Assembly: GCA_021234155.1 (NCBI GenBank)
Contig: JAJEKV010000028.1
Coordinates: 16,124,469-16,188,468 of the forward strand
Source of the DNA: Isoetes taiwanensis
Taxonomy: Eukaryota > Streptophyta > Lycopodiopsida > Isoetales > Isoetaceae
Direction: 5' to 3'
DNA length: 64,000 nucleotides
This document shows, piece by piece, positions 47,653-59,712 of the stretch. Within the stretch, counting starts at the first letter, position 1; each line of letters begins with the position of its first letter. The notes beneath the pieces are model-generated. The model searched no databases. It was not told the origin of the DNA and saw only the letters and a program-made list of their open reading frames with translations. Position numbers and translations under genes: made by a program.

Positions 47653-48291
47653 GGCTTTGACTTCATGAGAGATGTTCATATTCAGCCCATCAATGGATTG
47701 TCACCTTTAGTTTCTGTATGTAATTTCTAGATAATACATATTCCAATTCCATGCTTTCTGCTATCCACTTTCCGTTTTGAAGGAACTCATTGAGGACAAA
47801 GATGTGATTCCACTTCTTGAGGTTGGCTAATCTGAACAATTTTCTATGACGAATTAATTAATACTAAATTGTTGTCTTCCTTGTTTCTTCTAGTATACGC
47901 CTAATAGGCTGTCATTATTCTTAAAATTTGCAAGCTTATATTAATCCCCTAGATAAATCAAACAGGCAATTCTGGGAGCTCGAAGAGAATTATGGCCCAC
48001 ACTTCAGCAAAGAAATGATCGTCTAAGGGAAATCATATTTCTAGATCTTGCTCTTGATGGTATTGTCAGAACAGCAGTTGAAATATCGTTAGATGGTAAA
48101 AATGCTGCAAAACAGGAGCCCAAGGACCGTGGCTTCTTTTGTATCTAATTCGTGATGACTTGTTGTTGTTGTGGCTTCCTCTCTTTTGCACAGATATGCT
48201 ATTTTGGCCACGACATCTTGAATGACCTCAAGTTTAAGGATGGCAAGGTTGTGAAGATTACAGTTGGAAATTCATCTGAACTGAAATTTAG
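47653..48291 (+). pseudogene. Alpha-glucan water dikinase (R1/GWD1-like) exon remnants
   Basis: Four exon-like blocks with splice signals match GWD1 in order. The first is 47653-47715 (GFDFMRDVHIQPINGLSPLV; GWD has GFMVGVQINPVSGLPSG). The second is 47783-47821 (ELIEDKDVIPLLE). The third is 47966-48095 (ILGARRELWPTLQQRNDRLR then EIIFLDLALDGIVRTAVE; GWD has FLDLALDSTVRTAIE). The fourth is 48194-48291 (ICYFGHDILNDLKFKDGKVV; GWD has ICFATCFDSGILSDLQGKDG). GWD phosphorylates starch glucans in plastids before breakdown. Roughly 250 residues of GWD are missing between the third and fourth blocks, and neither the catalytic-His region nor the nucleotide-binding C-terminus is visible. Retained introns show that this was copied as DNA and did not come from a retroposed mRNA. 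It is a non-functional fragment. Confidence 0.7.
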
Positions 48292-48561
48292 GTATCTATC
48301 TTGCAGTCACAAGATGTATGTGTGTTTCCTTTGGATGAGCTAACCCTGATGCCGCAGATTCCCATTTCAACCTCTTCCTGTAGTTGCGAGAGGAAACAAC
48401 ATTTGCTTCTTCTGAAGCAGTCCTAAAGTCATCGGCAGGCCATATTCATAAGGTAATATTAGTCTATAGTCTATTGTAAATTAGCATGTCTTTTAGAATG
48501 ATCAAAATTATATACCGTAGCATAAGTTTTCTACGATGATCAAAATGATATGCCTATATTA

Positions 48562-49103
48562 TTTTTTTCTTTCTGAGTTTTCGGTTTGTGAAGCTGAGGC
48601 GAAAGTCATGGTGTGATCCATATATCTAGTCGTTGTCTATAACATGTTGCTCTTCATCATGATGTCTAGATTCCTTTGCAATATGTAAACCAAGGAGAGC
48701 AGAGAAGCATAAATAAATTCTGATAAGAGTAATGTTTATTTGCCAGGTTCCCTTCACTCTCGAGCAACCAGAATGGCAAAACATTATAGACAGATGTATT
48801 CTAAAATAATTCAGACCAAATGACGCTTGAAGGTCCAGAAATTTGTAATATTGTTCACGTAGATCGTATGGATCTTCAATAATTGTGATTAAATATATAT
48901 TTTTTTTCCTTCTGAGTTTTCTGTTTGTGAGGCTGAAGAAAAAGTCATGGTGTGATCCATATATCTAGCCATTGTCTATAACATGCTGCTCTTGGCTATG
49001 ATGTCTAGATTCCTTTGCAACATGTAAATCAAGGAGAGCAGAGAAGACTAAATAAATTCTGATAACAGTAATGTTTATTTGCCAGGTTCCCTTCACTCTT
49101 GAT
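48562..49103 (+). repeat. ~205-bp direct duplication of a UPL7 intron-exon junction
   Basis: 48562-48765 and 48899-49103 are about 90% alike over the intron end, the GCCAG acceptor and the first exon codons (VPFTLEQP versus VPFTLDEQ). They begin in T-rich words followed by TCTGAGTTTTC and run through AAAGTCATGGTGTGATCCAT, TGATGTCTAGATTCCTTTGC and AATGTTTATTTGCCAGGTTC. After the first copy the reading goes EWQNIIDRCILK and stops. After the second it continues as the UPL7 exon. Confidence 0.93.
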
Positions 49104-50651
49104 GAGCAGAGATTAATTTGTGCCATGTTAAATATGTTTGTTTACCATGGTTTTTTTTCAAAATCAAGACACCAGTTTCAATCTTTGATGGAGGTCACTT
49201 GTAGATGTCTTAGGTTGCTATATGCTAGAAATTGCAGACATTGTTTTTGTTCACCAGAGTTGTGGCTCTAGCAATTGATGCAGAGGCACACATATAGCAG
49301 CAGGTGCAGGGCCCATGAAGTAGCTTCGGCCTATTTAAGATCAGGGGGCACTCTGCAGGATCCAGCAATGGGGTCCATTCTCACTGCAATTCCTCATGTC
49401 ATGTCTTTTGAAGAAAGGTATATCTTTGATTTATCCACCGTTTATAATTTGTTGCTACGTCATTTTCCATTCTACTCTCTATGCAGCTGAGTCCATATGC
49501 TAAGCATATATAGAATTTTTATAGTAGAATCCTATATATGGTCTCTATAGTTCATAAGCAACCTGCTTTCAACAATACATGAGAGTGTGCCAAGGATCAG
49601 GAGCCTTTAATAACAATTGGGAACTTCTGATTCTATGGTGGCTTTGGTTTACCTGTTCGTGCTCAAGGTAATTTGATTTGTCCCTTAGAGATATATTCGT
49701 ATTGCCCTTAAGATGTGCCTTCTTATTCCTTGATCATTTACAAGTTTATTTGGTCAAATATATTGATGATAAACTATCCAGTCTCAACATCGGGTATGCC
49801 TAGTACCATGTTGTTACCAGCATCATAAGGGTATCATCTTCTATGTTCTCTTCCCATTTGAGGAAATGATTTCCTGCAGTGTATTGGATTGATGTAAGCC
49901 TTGGTTCAAAAGTTGACCTCTATTTTTCATGCATTCTGCCAGTAAGAAAGACTTTAATAATGCCATTCATCTCCTAAATAAACTGCTCTCTTCGCACTGA
50001 AAACTCATACCTGTGAAATCAACAACAGATATATGCTATAATGCAAATGTTGTTATGTAATGCCATTTTATTCTTTTAAATATATTGATAGCTAGTTTAC
50101 TGAATTGCAATGCCATAGTATACATATTTAGAGAATTAATACGAGCAGATAAGATGGTCAAGAAAATGGGAGGAGAATCAGTTGGACCTGGACCAGGTTC
50201 TATATTAGTTTCAATATATCGTGATCATATTATTGAAGATGGCCTTGCACAACTTACTTCTTTGGGTTCAAAGTTAAAATGTTGCGTTAATGTGTCATTT
50301 ACCAATGAGCATGGGCTTCCAGAGGCAGGAATAGATTATGGTGGCCTCTTTAAAGAGCTTTTAACAGACCTTCCAAAAGCCGCATTTGAACCAGGGTAAT
50401 ACTAATATTTTCAATGGTCTAACATACTACTAGCTCTAATATTTACTTTTTTGCCATTCATTAAAACCTTCAGTCATGGATTGTTCATTGCAAATAGCAA
50501 CAGAAGAAGCACTTCTCTTTCCTCACCCTGCAGCTACTACTGTAGGACGGGGACTAGAGACCATTCAATTCTTGGGGCGGATTGTTGGAAAGACGTTGTA
50601 TGAAGGAATCTTATTAGATTTCATCTTTCTTCATTAGGAATTGATTATCAG
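49086..50651 (+). pseudogene. UPL7-like HECT E3 ubiquitin ligase remnant
   Basis: Three blocks match plant UPL7. The first, 49086-49417, reads VPFTLDEQRLICAMLNMFVY, then LMEVTCRCLRLLYARNCRH, CSPELWL and PAMGSILTAIPHVMSFEER. It contains an in-frame TAG at 49269-49271. The second, about 50119-50395, reads ELIRADKMVKKMGGESVGPG, then LKCCVNVSFTNEHGLPEAGI and DYGGLFKELLTDLPKAAFEP, the start of the HECT N-lobe. The third, 50474-50651, begins HGLFIANS, shifts frame, then reads EEALLFPHPAATTVGRGLET, IQFLGRIVGKTLYEGILLD and stops at TAG. HECT ligases pass ubiquitin through a C-lobe cysteine, and no C-lobe is visible here. The stop, the frameshift and the missing C-lobe make it a pseudogene. Introns are retained. 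Confidence 0.82.
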
Positions 50652-51790
50652 GTGATCATCCCTATGTATACAAACGAACATAACTGTGTCCTCTATTTTT
50701 GTTTTCAGCAGAACAGAACCAACCATTGCATTTGTTTATTATTAGTAATAATTCCAAGAGTATGGATGATATTAGATGGCTTGCAAAAATTTACTTGAGA
50801 CTGTCAAATCTGATCACTTCGTAAACATGCAGGTGTCTTAATGGATGAATTCTAGTAAGGTGCAATTGCTTTGCTTTTGTTTATTAACCCTTGATTATAT
50901 TGTTGATTCATCCATCAGGCCATTCCAGTATCTGTCTGTGTATAGAATGCCTGCCTAGTCTTGTCAAATTATTGTCTCATACAGAGGACGACTTTATCTT
51001 GCTGTCATAGTTCATTATATGGTCCACGACCATAAAATAAATCATTCAAAAATAAAAATATGATGGTAATCAAACCTTGCCACTACATATGTAATTTAGA
51101 TTGTTGTTTTCCTTTTTTCTTTTTTGTTCCCTTGAAAAGTTTCTGGGCCGCAATCTAAATTCATTATTAAATGACACGTGCCTTTGGATTTAAAGAATAC
51201 ATCTGGGCCATTCAAAATATCCTGCGCCATTCACTATCCGGGCTTCTGCCTTCGCTTCCAAGCTTCAAGCTTTTGTTGAAATGAGGCATTGTGGCATTCC
51301 AATCCGCCATGCCCTAACTCTGTAGTTGCAGCGGTACTTCCGTTTGCATTCATTTCAGTGTAGTCAGCTGGGGATCCAGGCGGTGAACGCTTCAGACGGT
51401 GCTAATCATCTGGGCCGCAATCTTAGCGGCTACATTTTCTTCTGGAACATCTCCTGCGTCAAAGCTTTGAATCCTGGCAGTGGCCCTGTTCTGATCCAAG
51501 TTGTGGCAAGCTATCGGCCTTGGTTCCACAAGCTGGAACACTGCTCCGACGATTTTGTCCGACTACTTCTGCCTTGCCCGACAAGATAAAGCATGAAAAT
51601 GATTTCGTACTTTGATTTGTAGTTCGGCTATGGTGTTCTCCAGTCTTTGAAGCGATCTTTGGAGAAGCGCTTTCAGGTAAAATTGCACCTAAAGCCCCTC
51701 TTTTTGTGAATCTTTTTAGAATACCGTTAGTGCAGAGGATGATTCAATGCCTCTTGGGTATGTTGCTCTTGCTCTTGGGTATCTAGTGGG
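50652..51790. other. Stretch without a supported gene
   Basis: Beyond the UPL7 remnant the expected HECT C-terminal exons are not seen. A frame at 51326-51589 is open for 87 codons but has no motif. Confidence 0.4.
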
Positions 51791-52163
51791 TACGATGATG
51801 GCAGACCAGAAAGGCGTGCAGTGCTATTGGCACATCGTGCTTCAAGGCTTCTGCATGTGATTCAAGCAAAAGGTACATCAATATCGTTCTCTAAAGCATT
51901 TTTGTTCTCTACAAAGATGAAAATTCTCTTGAGTAAAGCATTTGCAGGTAGATGTGGGCATAAGAAGGCAACGATTGGAAGAGTCCATGAGGAAGGACAG
52001 GATTTTACAGTTTGGAAATTGGAAATTTGAACCAGAACAACTGCATGGTTATTTTAAGAATGAAAGTAGTGCAAAAGTCCATATATGGCAGAAAGATGAA
52101 GATCCAGCTAGCAAGCTATTGGAGGAGCACACAAGCTCAAACAACCAATTTGGTTTGATTTAA
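51791..52163 (+). other. Possible unidentified exon pair
   Basis: A frame reading DGRPERRAVLLAHRASRLLH and VIQAK ends at an AAAAG|GTACAT donor-like site (about 51872). An acceptor-like TTTGCAG precedes 51948-52163, which reads VDVGIRRQRLEESMRKDRIL, then FGNWKFEPEQLHGYF to a TAA. The two look protein-like but the phase across the junction does not fit exactly. I do not recognise the family. It may be another captured fragment next to the GWD and UPL7 remnants. Confidence 0.3.
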
Positions 52164-52505
52164 ATATGGTAAGCTAAAATTTTCGAGCATGCCACATCTG
52201 GGTGCCAAGCGAATGTGGGCGATGGCGATGTCCATGTGGGCAGCTACTCCTTCTACATCTGATCCGGCTCCTTATACCAAAAGGTCATAGTTAACCCTTA
52301 AAGCAAAGCTGAGTTTCATATAGGCATGCTTGGCTTTATTACTTTCTTTCAATTCTCAAGCACAATGTTTTCTATCTAAGCTTAATCTTTGGTGCTGGAA
52401 AAGCTTGGGTTCCTGCCTGGTCTGCAAACACAATATTCTGTTGTGGTTTTACTCACAGTGCAGATCAGACTGTCTTTGCAGAGTAAGAATGGCATAATTG
52501 TATCT

Positions 52506-52550
52506 TTAGATGTTCCTTTGGATGTTTCTTTAGATGTTCCTTCGGATGTT
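52506..52550 (+). repeat. 12-nt minisatellite
   Basis: About 3.7 units of TTAGATGTTCCT with small changes, giving an LDVP/LDVS repeat in one frame. Confidence 0.9.
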
Positions 52551-52708
52551 TTGGAAACGAACAGAAACCTCTACTCTAATGCACATTGATTGAAAATTGA
52601 TTGAAAAGTGCTTTGGTAAGGAAAGGATACTTAGGATAGTTATGTGTGACTTACAAAGAGGATTTTTGGTGTTGCCAGCTTATATCTGAATGCTTAGCCA
52701 TTGAAAAC

Positions 52709-52740
52709 ATCTCTCTCTCTCTCTCTCTTTTTTTTTTTTA
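52709..52740 (+). repeat. (CT)n-(T)n microsatellite
   Basis: About nine CT units followed by an 11-base T run. Confidence 0.95.
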
Positions 52741-55700
52741 TAAATGCTTAAGTGTAAGCTTTTCTTAGAGGTATATACCTTTGAACCAAATTGGGGCCTT
52801 GTATATTATGCCATGATTTATACAGGGATGTATTAAGCAAGGTGTTCGCCTTTCTTAGCCATGGAGACATGCTGGATTTCTAAACTATTCATTATGGTGT
52901 ATAACCACTTGTGCTATTGTGTAGAATAAAATATTCTATGAAATGCAAAGTTGTTGGCATTTCATTAATCCAAGGTGCACATAATTGCACTTTCTATATG
53001 TTGTTTTCTATACTTAGGTTACGCGGCCTTAAGTTACTTCTATACTCATGGTCCTTATTAGGACGTGCTTTATAGGCTGAGTACATTGCATAACCATTGT
53101 TCTCAAGTTGCTCGTATAGTTGAACTTATTCCTTCCCAAAAGGGTGCCTTGGTCATATGTATCCCAAAATGGCTTGAAGTTTTGTATTTATGAAAGGGGG
53201 CTGAGATGAAGTCCAGCACACAGAATATTCTAACCTTTTTGGCTAAGCTCAAGAATATCTTAGCGTGCCATATCCAAAGAAAGTTTTTTTCCTGTTTCCC
53301 GGCAAAAATACCATGGTCTCGGCTGGTTTAGATCCCCATGGCAAAATTTTCTTATCCGACTCCATTATTGAAGAACTGCCCTAGCTTTTCCGGGCAAAAG
53401 TCCATATGCCGTTTTGCCTCTGATAGGAATTTGGCGGCATGCTAAATAAGGGCAGAGTGATCTATTTTTGCAAGAAAGTAATCCACAGTCCAGTTTTCGG
53501 GGAGTTTTTCCTGTGTAAAAAATGTGGCCTACGTGTATTTGAGTCGCGGTTCTTGTTGTTCAAAGTATGAAGCATACTTCAAGAAACTATAGAGCTCTCA
53601 TAGGCAATGAGATGCTGAAGTTTCCAGTTCTGTTTCTGAAACTCAAAAGGAAGATGTGCTTGGATATGCTACACGAGAAAAACCAGGTACTATAATGATA
53701 ATTTATGATAAGGAAAAAAGCTTCTGAGTAGAGTTGAGATTTCATTAATGCATATGAACGCAGTTAAGATTAAAGCTTGCAAATGTCTTATGCGCACAAT
53801 CCTAATGTTCTGAAGCAGGGTAGTATATGCTAAAAGGACCCCTGTTTCTATTACAGTTATGGTATGACGATTTTATGGTTGAATTTTCGCTGTTAATACA
53901 CTTGGGTTTCCCTTCTTTTAGAAGGTGTAATTTTACATTCTTTAAGCTGAAAGTATATTTTTGCACAAGTGCACTTTCTTGATAAGGGTTGCTGAAACCT
54001 TTGTTTGTTTGCTACGAAGGAAATAATCAGCTGGTACAGTTTAAACAATTCGTAGTCCTTAAATGTTCTACTGGTCCAATATCTCTAATTTTTTGTTATT
54101 CTTCACTGATATATCGTTTAGATATAAAAAAATGGGTCTACTTGGCAGATGTCAGATTTATTCGATATGGCCCTTATGTTTTCCTTCGTTGGTCCCCTTA
54201 TGCACTAATATAAGAGGCCCTGAATTGTTTGCCTTCAAGCATAGGCAGCCTAATTGCAAGCTGTGCGTGACATAATGGATTTCCTCTGGCATTTGTATTG
54301 CTGTAACCCTTAACCTTAGGTTTCTGATCTGAGCAGGTTCCATTTGGAAGGCTAATGCCTATAATGACTGGTATAAGTGCTCTGGTTATAACATGGTTGT
54401 TTATCTTGGTTATTCAAGACTTATTTTTGAACCGTATTGCTTTAATAGTTTATTTGCATTATGATGTATGGGACAGTTGTTCTCTTTCTCTTATATTTAA
54501 ACTAAGTTTATTCCCTGCCATGCTCATTTAATCTGTTGGGCAAAAGGTTTACATTAGGTGATCGGTTGATAACCGAGAAGCCTAAGGTACCTTTTGGCCC
54601 TTGCATCTTTACCCTTATCAGGCTAATGATGTATTGGTTGGCTGCAGGTACGTGCTTCTCCTCTTAATATATTTCTTTTGTGCAAACTGTATTAGGTGAG
54701 CTTGGGAGTTTGCAGTCGATAGTGACCAAGATCAAAGTTTGACTATGGTTGAAAACAGAATGCATGACTATGGAAGTTTAGGCTGAAAATGTGATCTGAG
54801 GTGGGATCACATGCTGGTTTTTTGCTCTACATTTCTCCATACCAATGTACTCTGCTAAAAAGTCTTTTTGAGACTACTGCATAATGTTTTGAGGATATTC
54901 AGTTATGTTGACGTACAGTTCATACTTTAAGCATTAAAGTAATATTTTTTCATGATGATATGCAGTTTGGGGTGCTGGTTCTACCAGCATGACCAAGTTT
55001 TCTAATTTTACAAACGTACTTGATCTTTCTTCTGTGCTATTTGTACTGGCAGCAATAAGCTCCATGTTGTTTGGTACCATTCTAAGTTGGTAATGGAAAC
55101 TCCTTATTTATAGGATTATTGCATGACTTAAAAGTTTAGTCATACTATTCTTCGTTCCATTGTTTATGCTTGCTGTGGCAAATTATATTTCAGGGGTCCC
55201 TAAAATACAGTATATGATGTTTTCTCATGTTAATCCCCTTTATCTAATAGGGGTGGTTGCTAGCTGTAAGTGATTTAACAGAATGCTTTACTGAATACAT
55301 AATGTAGTTGTCAATAATTCAGGTTATGACAAGGAACATGACAGCCCAGTTTATGTGGAATCTGGTGTAATCGGTTAAGAAATATAACTTGGCATTTCCG
55401 TATGTTTATTTTGGATCAGTATGTAAAACTGATAGTAAGGTCTCGCTTGCACATTTTCTTGAGACCGGATCCTTGAAAAATATGGTCAAGTGTACACAGA
55501 ATGCAAGCAGTTGATCCGTGCATAAATGGCTGATGTCTTCTTGTGGCAAGTGGTCCCTCGTCTTTTTTATTTAAAAAAACGTCGTTCCGTAAATATCTCA
55601 CAAAGGTTGTCTGAATTTTTTATGTGATTCTTGGGCCTATGTGGCATATCATTTCATGATAGAAATGATGCAAATTGTATGGTCTATTTAAAGATCATTG

Positions 55701-56107
55701 AGATCACTACTGATAGGGTATGTTGGCTTATGGCTATCCAAATTATTAATGTCTGTTAAGAGTCTTTGGAACCTGATCATTACATATGTAACTGGCATAT
55801 GGTTCCCTTTTGGAATTATTGGATATTGGTTAAATTGGGCAAAAGACCTTGGCTTCTCTTTACAATGGAAATGCTAATAGAAATGCTAAGGTATGATATC
55901 ATTGAACATTGACCATCGGATTCAATCCTTAGGGATACAATTAGGAATCTAGACTAGAGTTTAGACTATTGTTATATGAGAACATTAATGCTGTACACCA
56001 GGAAAGGATGGTACCATCTAGGACTTAACAGTTCTTGTATGGCCAGATAAGACAGCGGCAGGATTGACCAATGCTGATGTTTGTGCTAGTATAGACTAGT
56101 TCAAGCC

Positions 56108-56108
<1 letters not shown>
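52741..56108. other. Gene-free stretch
   Basis: Long AT-rich sequence with many T-rich words. Open frames are short and without motif. It could be intron sequence belonging to a gene outside view, but nothing supports that directly. Confidence 0.4.
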
Positions 56109-56140
<32 letters not shown>

Positions 56141-56148
56141 TTTTTTTG
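56109..56148 (+). repeat. Poly(T) tract
   Basis: About 40 bases of T broken by a single A. It may mark the inverted poly(A) tail of an old retroelement, but no element is recognisable on the minus strand beside it. Confidence 0.9.
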
Positions 56149-56922
56149 GCATGTGGTAGTAGGTTGTACGGGCCACAAGGTGTTTTCAATCTGAGGATAA
56201 GTTGAGGTGCTCAATGCGCATATGTTGGAAATGTTCCCAAGTCTAAAAGGCTAAGGTTATCGATCTGCACATTTTAAAGCAGTTGAAACAGGTTATTGGG
56301 GTCAAAAGTTGCATACAAACCCCACATGGAACAAGTCCTAACATGCATCCCATTTTCAATGATGTTCTATAGAAGAAATTGTCTATATCTTCTCATCAAA
56401 TATGCTACGGCATTTTTTAGAATGTAAGGTTGAAATATATGCTAATTGGGCCAAACCCTTGATTGGGGCTAATTGGGGCTCATGTTGTGGAATGATTTAG
56501 TGATTGCAACATTGTAAGTTGCTTGTAGCAATGGCAAAAGTTACAAGCTAAACCGCACATGGAAAGGATAAAAGTTTCTTTGACCATTTCATTTTTCTAT
56601 TTTCAAATTTAGGGCTTTTCTAAATCGTGGAGTGAACCTCTAAGGTTTTGAAACCTAACAGAAAGTGTTGAAGCAAAATGGACTGCCGTCTTTGCAAAAC
56701 CGGTAAGCTTTTCAGTTTACCTATTCTATTTCTGCAAATGATGGTTACATGCAGCTCTCATCTGGCTGGCATAGCCGTAAGGATTGTATGCATTTGCACT
56801 CATGACGTCCCCAAGTACAGTCCCAAATTGCTCCTTAAAAATCTGCTTTTGTCTGCCAATTTATTTCATTTGCTTCCACCGGGTTGGGAGGAAGAAGGCA
56901 CCGATCTATGCAATCTAGATCT

Positions 56923-57134
56923 ATGGGCAGAAGAAAGGGGGATTCAATGCCTCCACTAAGAAAAAGCTTCAGGAGGAGAAGAGCTTTAATGCTAAAGGCA
57001 AGGAGATATTTTATTTTCATACCGTTGTTCTTCCTATCAAGAAAGGAAATGTAGGTGCTAATAATCCTGCATGCAATATCTTTGAATATGTTGGAATGCT
57101 AGCAAGTCCACAAAAGCTGCTGATGCACAGGTGA
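56923..57134 (+). pseudogene. Decayed copy of the MGRKKGG-type small ORF
   Basis: From the ATG at 56923 the reading MGRRKG needs a one-base shift to continue as KKGGFNASTKKKLQEEKSFN, then KGKEIFYFHTVVLPIKKG, to a TGA at 57132-57134. It aligns with the intact ORF at 62554 (MGRKKGGLNKATKLRLEQEK, then RKNIFDFHKP). Conserved positions are MGRKKGG-x-N, TK, the EK pair and IF-x-FH. So this is a diverged, frameshifted paralogue. The family is unknown to me. A basic N-terminal start such as this could be the beginning of a LINE ORF1, but no nucleic-acid-binding zinc knuckle is visible. Confidence 0.5.
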
Positions 57135-59324
57135 TAGCAGATAGCAATGTTCACTCATGCAAGCTAGCTTCAAGCAATTTACCAGATCTGGAGACAATGG
57201 AGACCTCTGGTCCAGACCAACATACTCAGGTTTGAGGTCTTGGAAATATGTATTACAACATATCTTTTTACTTTAAATAGACATAGGAAAATGCCTGTAT
57301 CTTATGTATGGAATAAACACCTAGAACAGAACTAGGTCTGCATATTTCATTGCTTTAAATTTCTCTGATAGGTGGAAGTAACCACATGAATTATGATGAA
57401 TCTGGCTAACTAGATCCTTTTGTTCTTAATGTAAGACTTCAATTCTAGATAGATCTAGATAGATCTGGGTCAAGAAACGACATTGCCATAGCTTACTATT
57501 TGTCATATATGGCTAAGGATCTGGTCTGCATATCAAATCTGAGGGGATATAGCTTTCCAAAAATACACATAGGCTGTGAGTTTTATATTCAGTTCCTATT
57601 GCTATAACATGAAACTGTTCTCTATGTTTTCTTATTAATAATATAAGCAGTGATTCTAGCCAAATTTAGTGCTAGAAATGCATAGGCTCTTGCACAATAG
57701 ATCTTAGCTACCTTTTAAAACTGCTATGATCTAAAAACGTATGGATATTAATAGACTAATCCTCATCTTCTATTTTTCTGCTTTATCTTTCTATTTATCA
57801 AGCAGAGTGAAGGGGATAACCTAAAAGATCCCATGACACCTGCTAGTGCTGCCATGATTACCCATTAGGCTAATTTTTTGTTGGTTTACTGCAGGTAACA
57901 GGATCTTTTACTCTTTGCATTGATATATTTACTTGTCAATTCATTGGAGCGTCTCTCTTGGAGTTCTACTTCGGATATTGGGAGGGACTTATACTTTACC
58001 TTTGTAAACCATGATACTTTGTATCTTGTCAATGAATTATGTAATTTCTTTTCACTTGAATTCTGATCTGAAACATTTGTATATCTGAATTTCAAAGGCA
58101 TGTTGGAATAATTGAACTTTATGGCTTCCAATGGTCTTTTGCTGAAAAAGGATTTAAACTTCTTATTTATTTGACATATGTCTTGTTGTCTACTTCCTTT
58201 ATTCTGCCCATGATAACCAAGTCAATATTTAGATGTGGCTGCTAATTGGACACTAATTTCTCAAATGGGATTTTGGTTGTAGAAGTCTTGGGTTCAGGAC
58301 TTGAGGTTTTTTTTTTTTTATATATATAGTTTCCTTTACTTTCTAACCTAAGTTATTTCCTATGTATCCAAGTTCAATTATGGGTCTCTTTGTATTCTAC
58401 AGCTTTTGAGCTGGTCTTAGCCATTAAGTTTTTGGCTTTTGTATTTTTATTTTAAATCCTAACTCTATGGTTTTCATTTTTTATTTTTTCGGCCAAAATA
58501 GCACACCAGCGGCCCCCAGATCCATGGCGGCCTATGGTCACCCAGATCCTTCCCTCAAATTCCTGGCTTGTCGGCTGCTATCCACGTGTGATTTCCATGT
58601 CATCAAAATCTGATGTGGCTTATTTTACACCATCAGATCTCTGATGTGACCATCAAAATCTGATGTGGCTTTCAAAACTTATAAGGTACCCATCACACAC
58701 AGAAAAAAACCTTCTTTGCTTTGCCTCTTTCTGTCTGCCCCTGTCTTTGCACCCATTATTGCCTTTCCAGACCGCAAAAATCCAATCTCTACTCAATCAT
58801 TCTTGCTTTCTGTCTACTTTTCCTGCATATTTTCTCAGATTTTGCATATCCAATTGAATTTGTGTATAGAATTGAATTATGCATTACAAACTACAACAGA
58901 TTTATCTAGCTTTCCGGTTCCAATTGTGCATGTAGTTTCTTATAATTGAAGCAAATTCACGCATCATTCATTCTTACGGCTGTTTCTGCCGAATTTTGTC
59001 ATAGAATTGCCTTGCATCAGCCAGATTAATTCAGAGCTGCATCTCATTGTTCCTGCATTTGATTCCGAGCATTATACCCAGCGAATTCCGCTGAATTCTT
59101 AATACGTCATCTTCCGATTCTAGATTACGCTGCCAATGCGTTTGGATAGATTAGCATCTAGGTCAAGAAATTGAATTGGGTCGCTGCAGTACTTAGTGTA
59201 GATGGTATTCTACACCGCTGCAACTTCGCCTTGATAAACGTAAAGAAATGGTTATTTTTCGGCACATCCAAGAGGCACGTCTAAGAACTGGATATGATGG
59301 AATTTAAATTTTTCTTTTTGGCAG
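57135..59324. other. Gene-free stretch, possibly intron of a NAC gene
   Basis: No coding block is supported. Short repeats CATCAAAATCTGATGTGG occur at about 58597 and 58649 with a related ATCAGATCTCTGATGTG between them. A T-run followed by TATATATA lies near 58306-58328. Confidence 0.4.
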
Positions 59325-59712
59325 GATTCAGAGTGGGTAGTATGCAGAATCTTCCAAAAGAGCTACATTCTACGACGAATCAGACGGATTGAGCAGTTTG
59401 CCGCCGCTGTTGGAACAGAGCGATGATGCAACAATAGATGTGGATGCAAATCTGAATTCCGAAAATGGTTTGAGTTTTTCGGTCCTCCATGACAGGCCTT
59501 ACTCCAGAATAAAGGATCAATTGGACATCTGGATTAGAAACAAAGACGCCGGAGCATCCTGTTCTTCCTCCGAACTCATAAAACAGGAAAATTCCCAATT
59601 TGGCTATTGCTATTCTGGCAACCAAACCCACAGAATTTCTGGGAATAATAGAAGCAGAGGATTGATGAATCTTATGAATCCGGATGCTACCGGCACTGGA
59701 TGCTCTGTATGA
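59325..59712 (+). pseudogene. NAC transcription factor last-exon remnant
   Basis: After a TTTTTGGCAG acceptor the sequence reads DSEWVVCRIFQK (59325-59360), the hallmark end of the NAC DNA-binding domain (subdomain E). The frame then has to change. One frame on reads KRATFYDESDGLSSLPPLLE, then VDANLNSENGLSFSVLHD and on to a TGA at 59710-59712, which looks like a normal NAC activation tail. The change falls in CCAAAAGAGC, so one or a few bases were lost. I found no exons for NAC subdomains A-D in the upstream 10 kb by eye. It is therefore either an isolated fragment or the end of a damaged gene with distant exons. Without the DNA-binding part it cannot act as a NAC factor. Confidence 0.65.

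Noticed and set aside
56109-56148. Poly(T) as the inverted poly(A) tail of a retrogene
   Set aside because: No coding sequence or retroelement could be recognised on the minus strand immediately beyond it.
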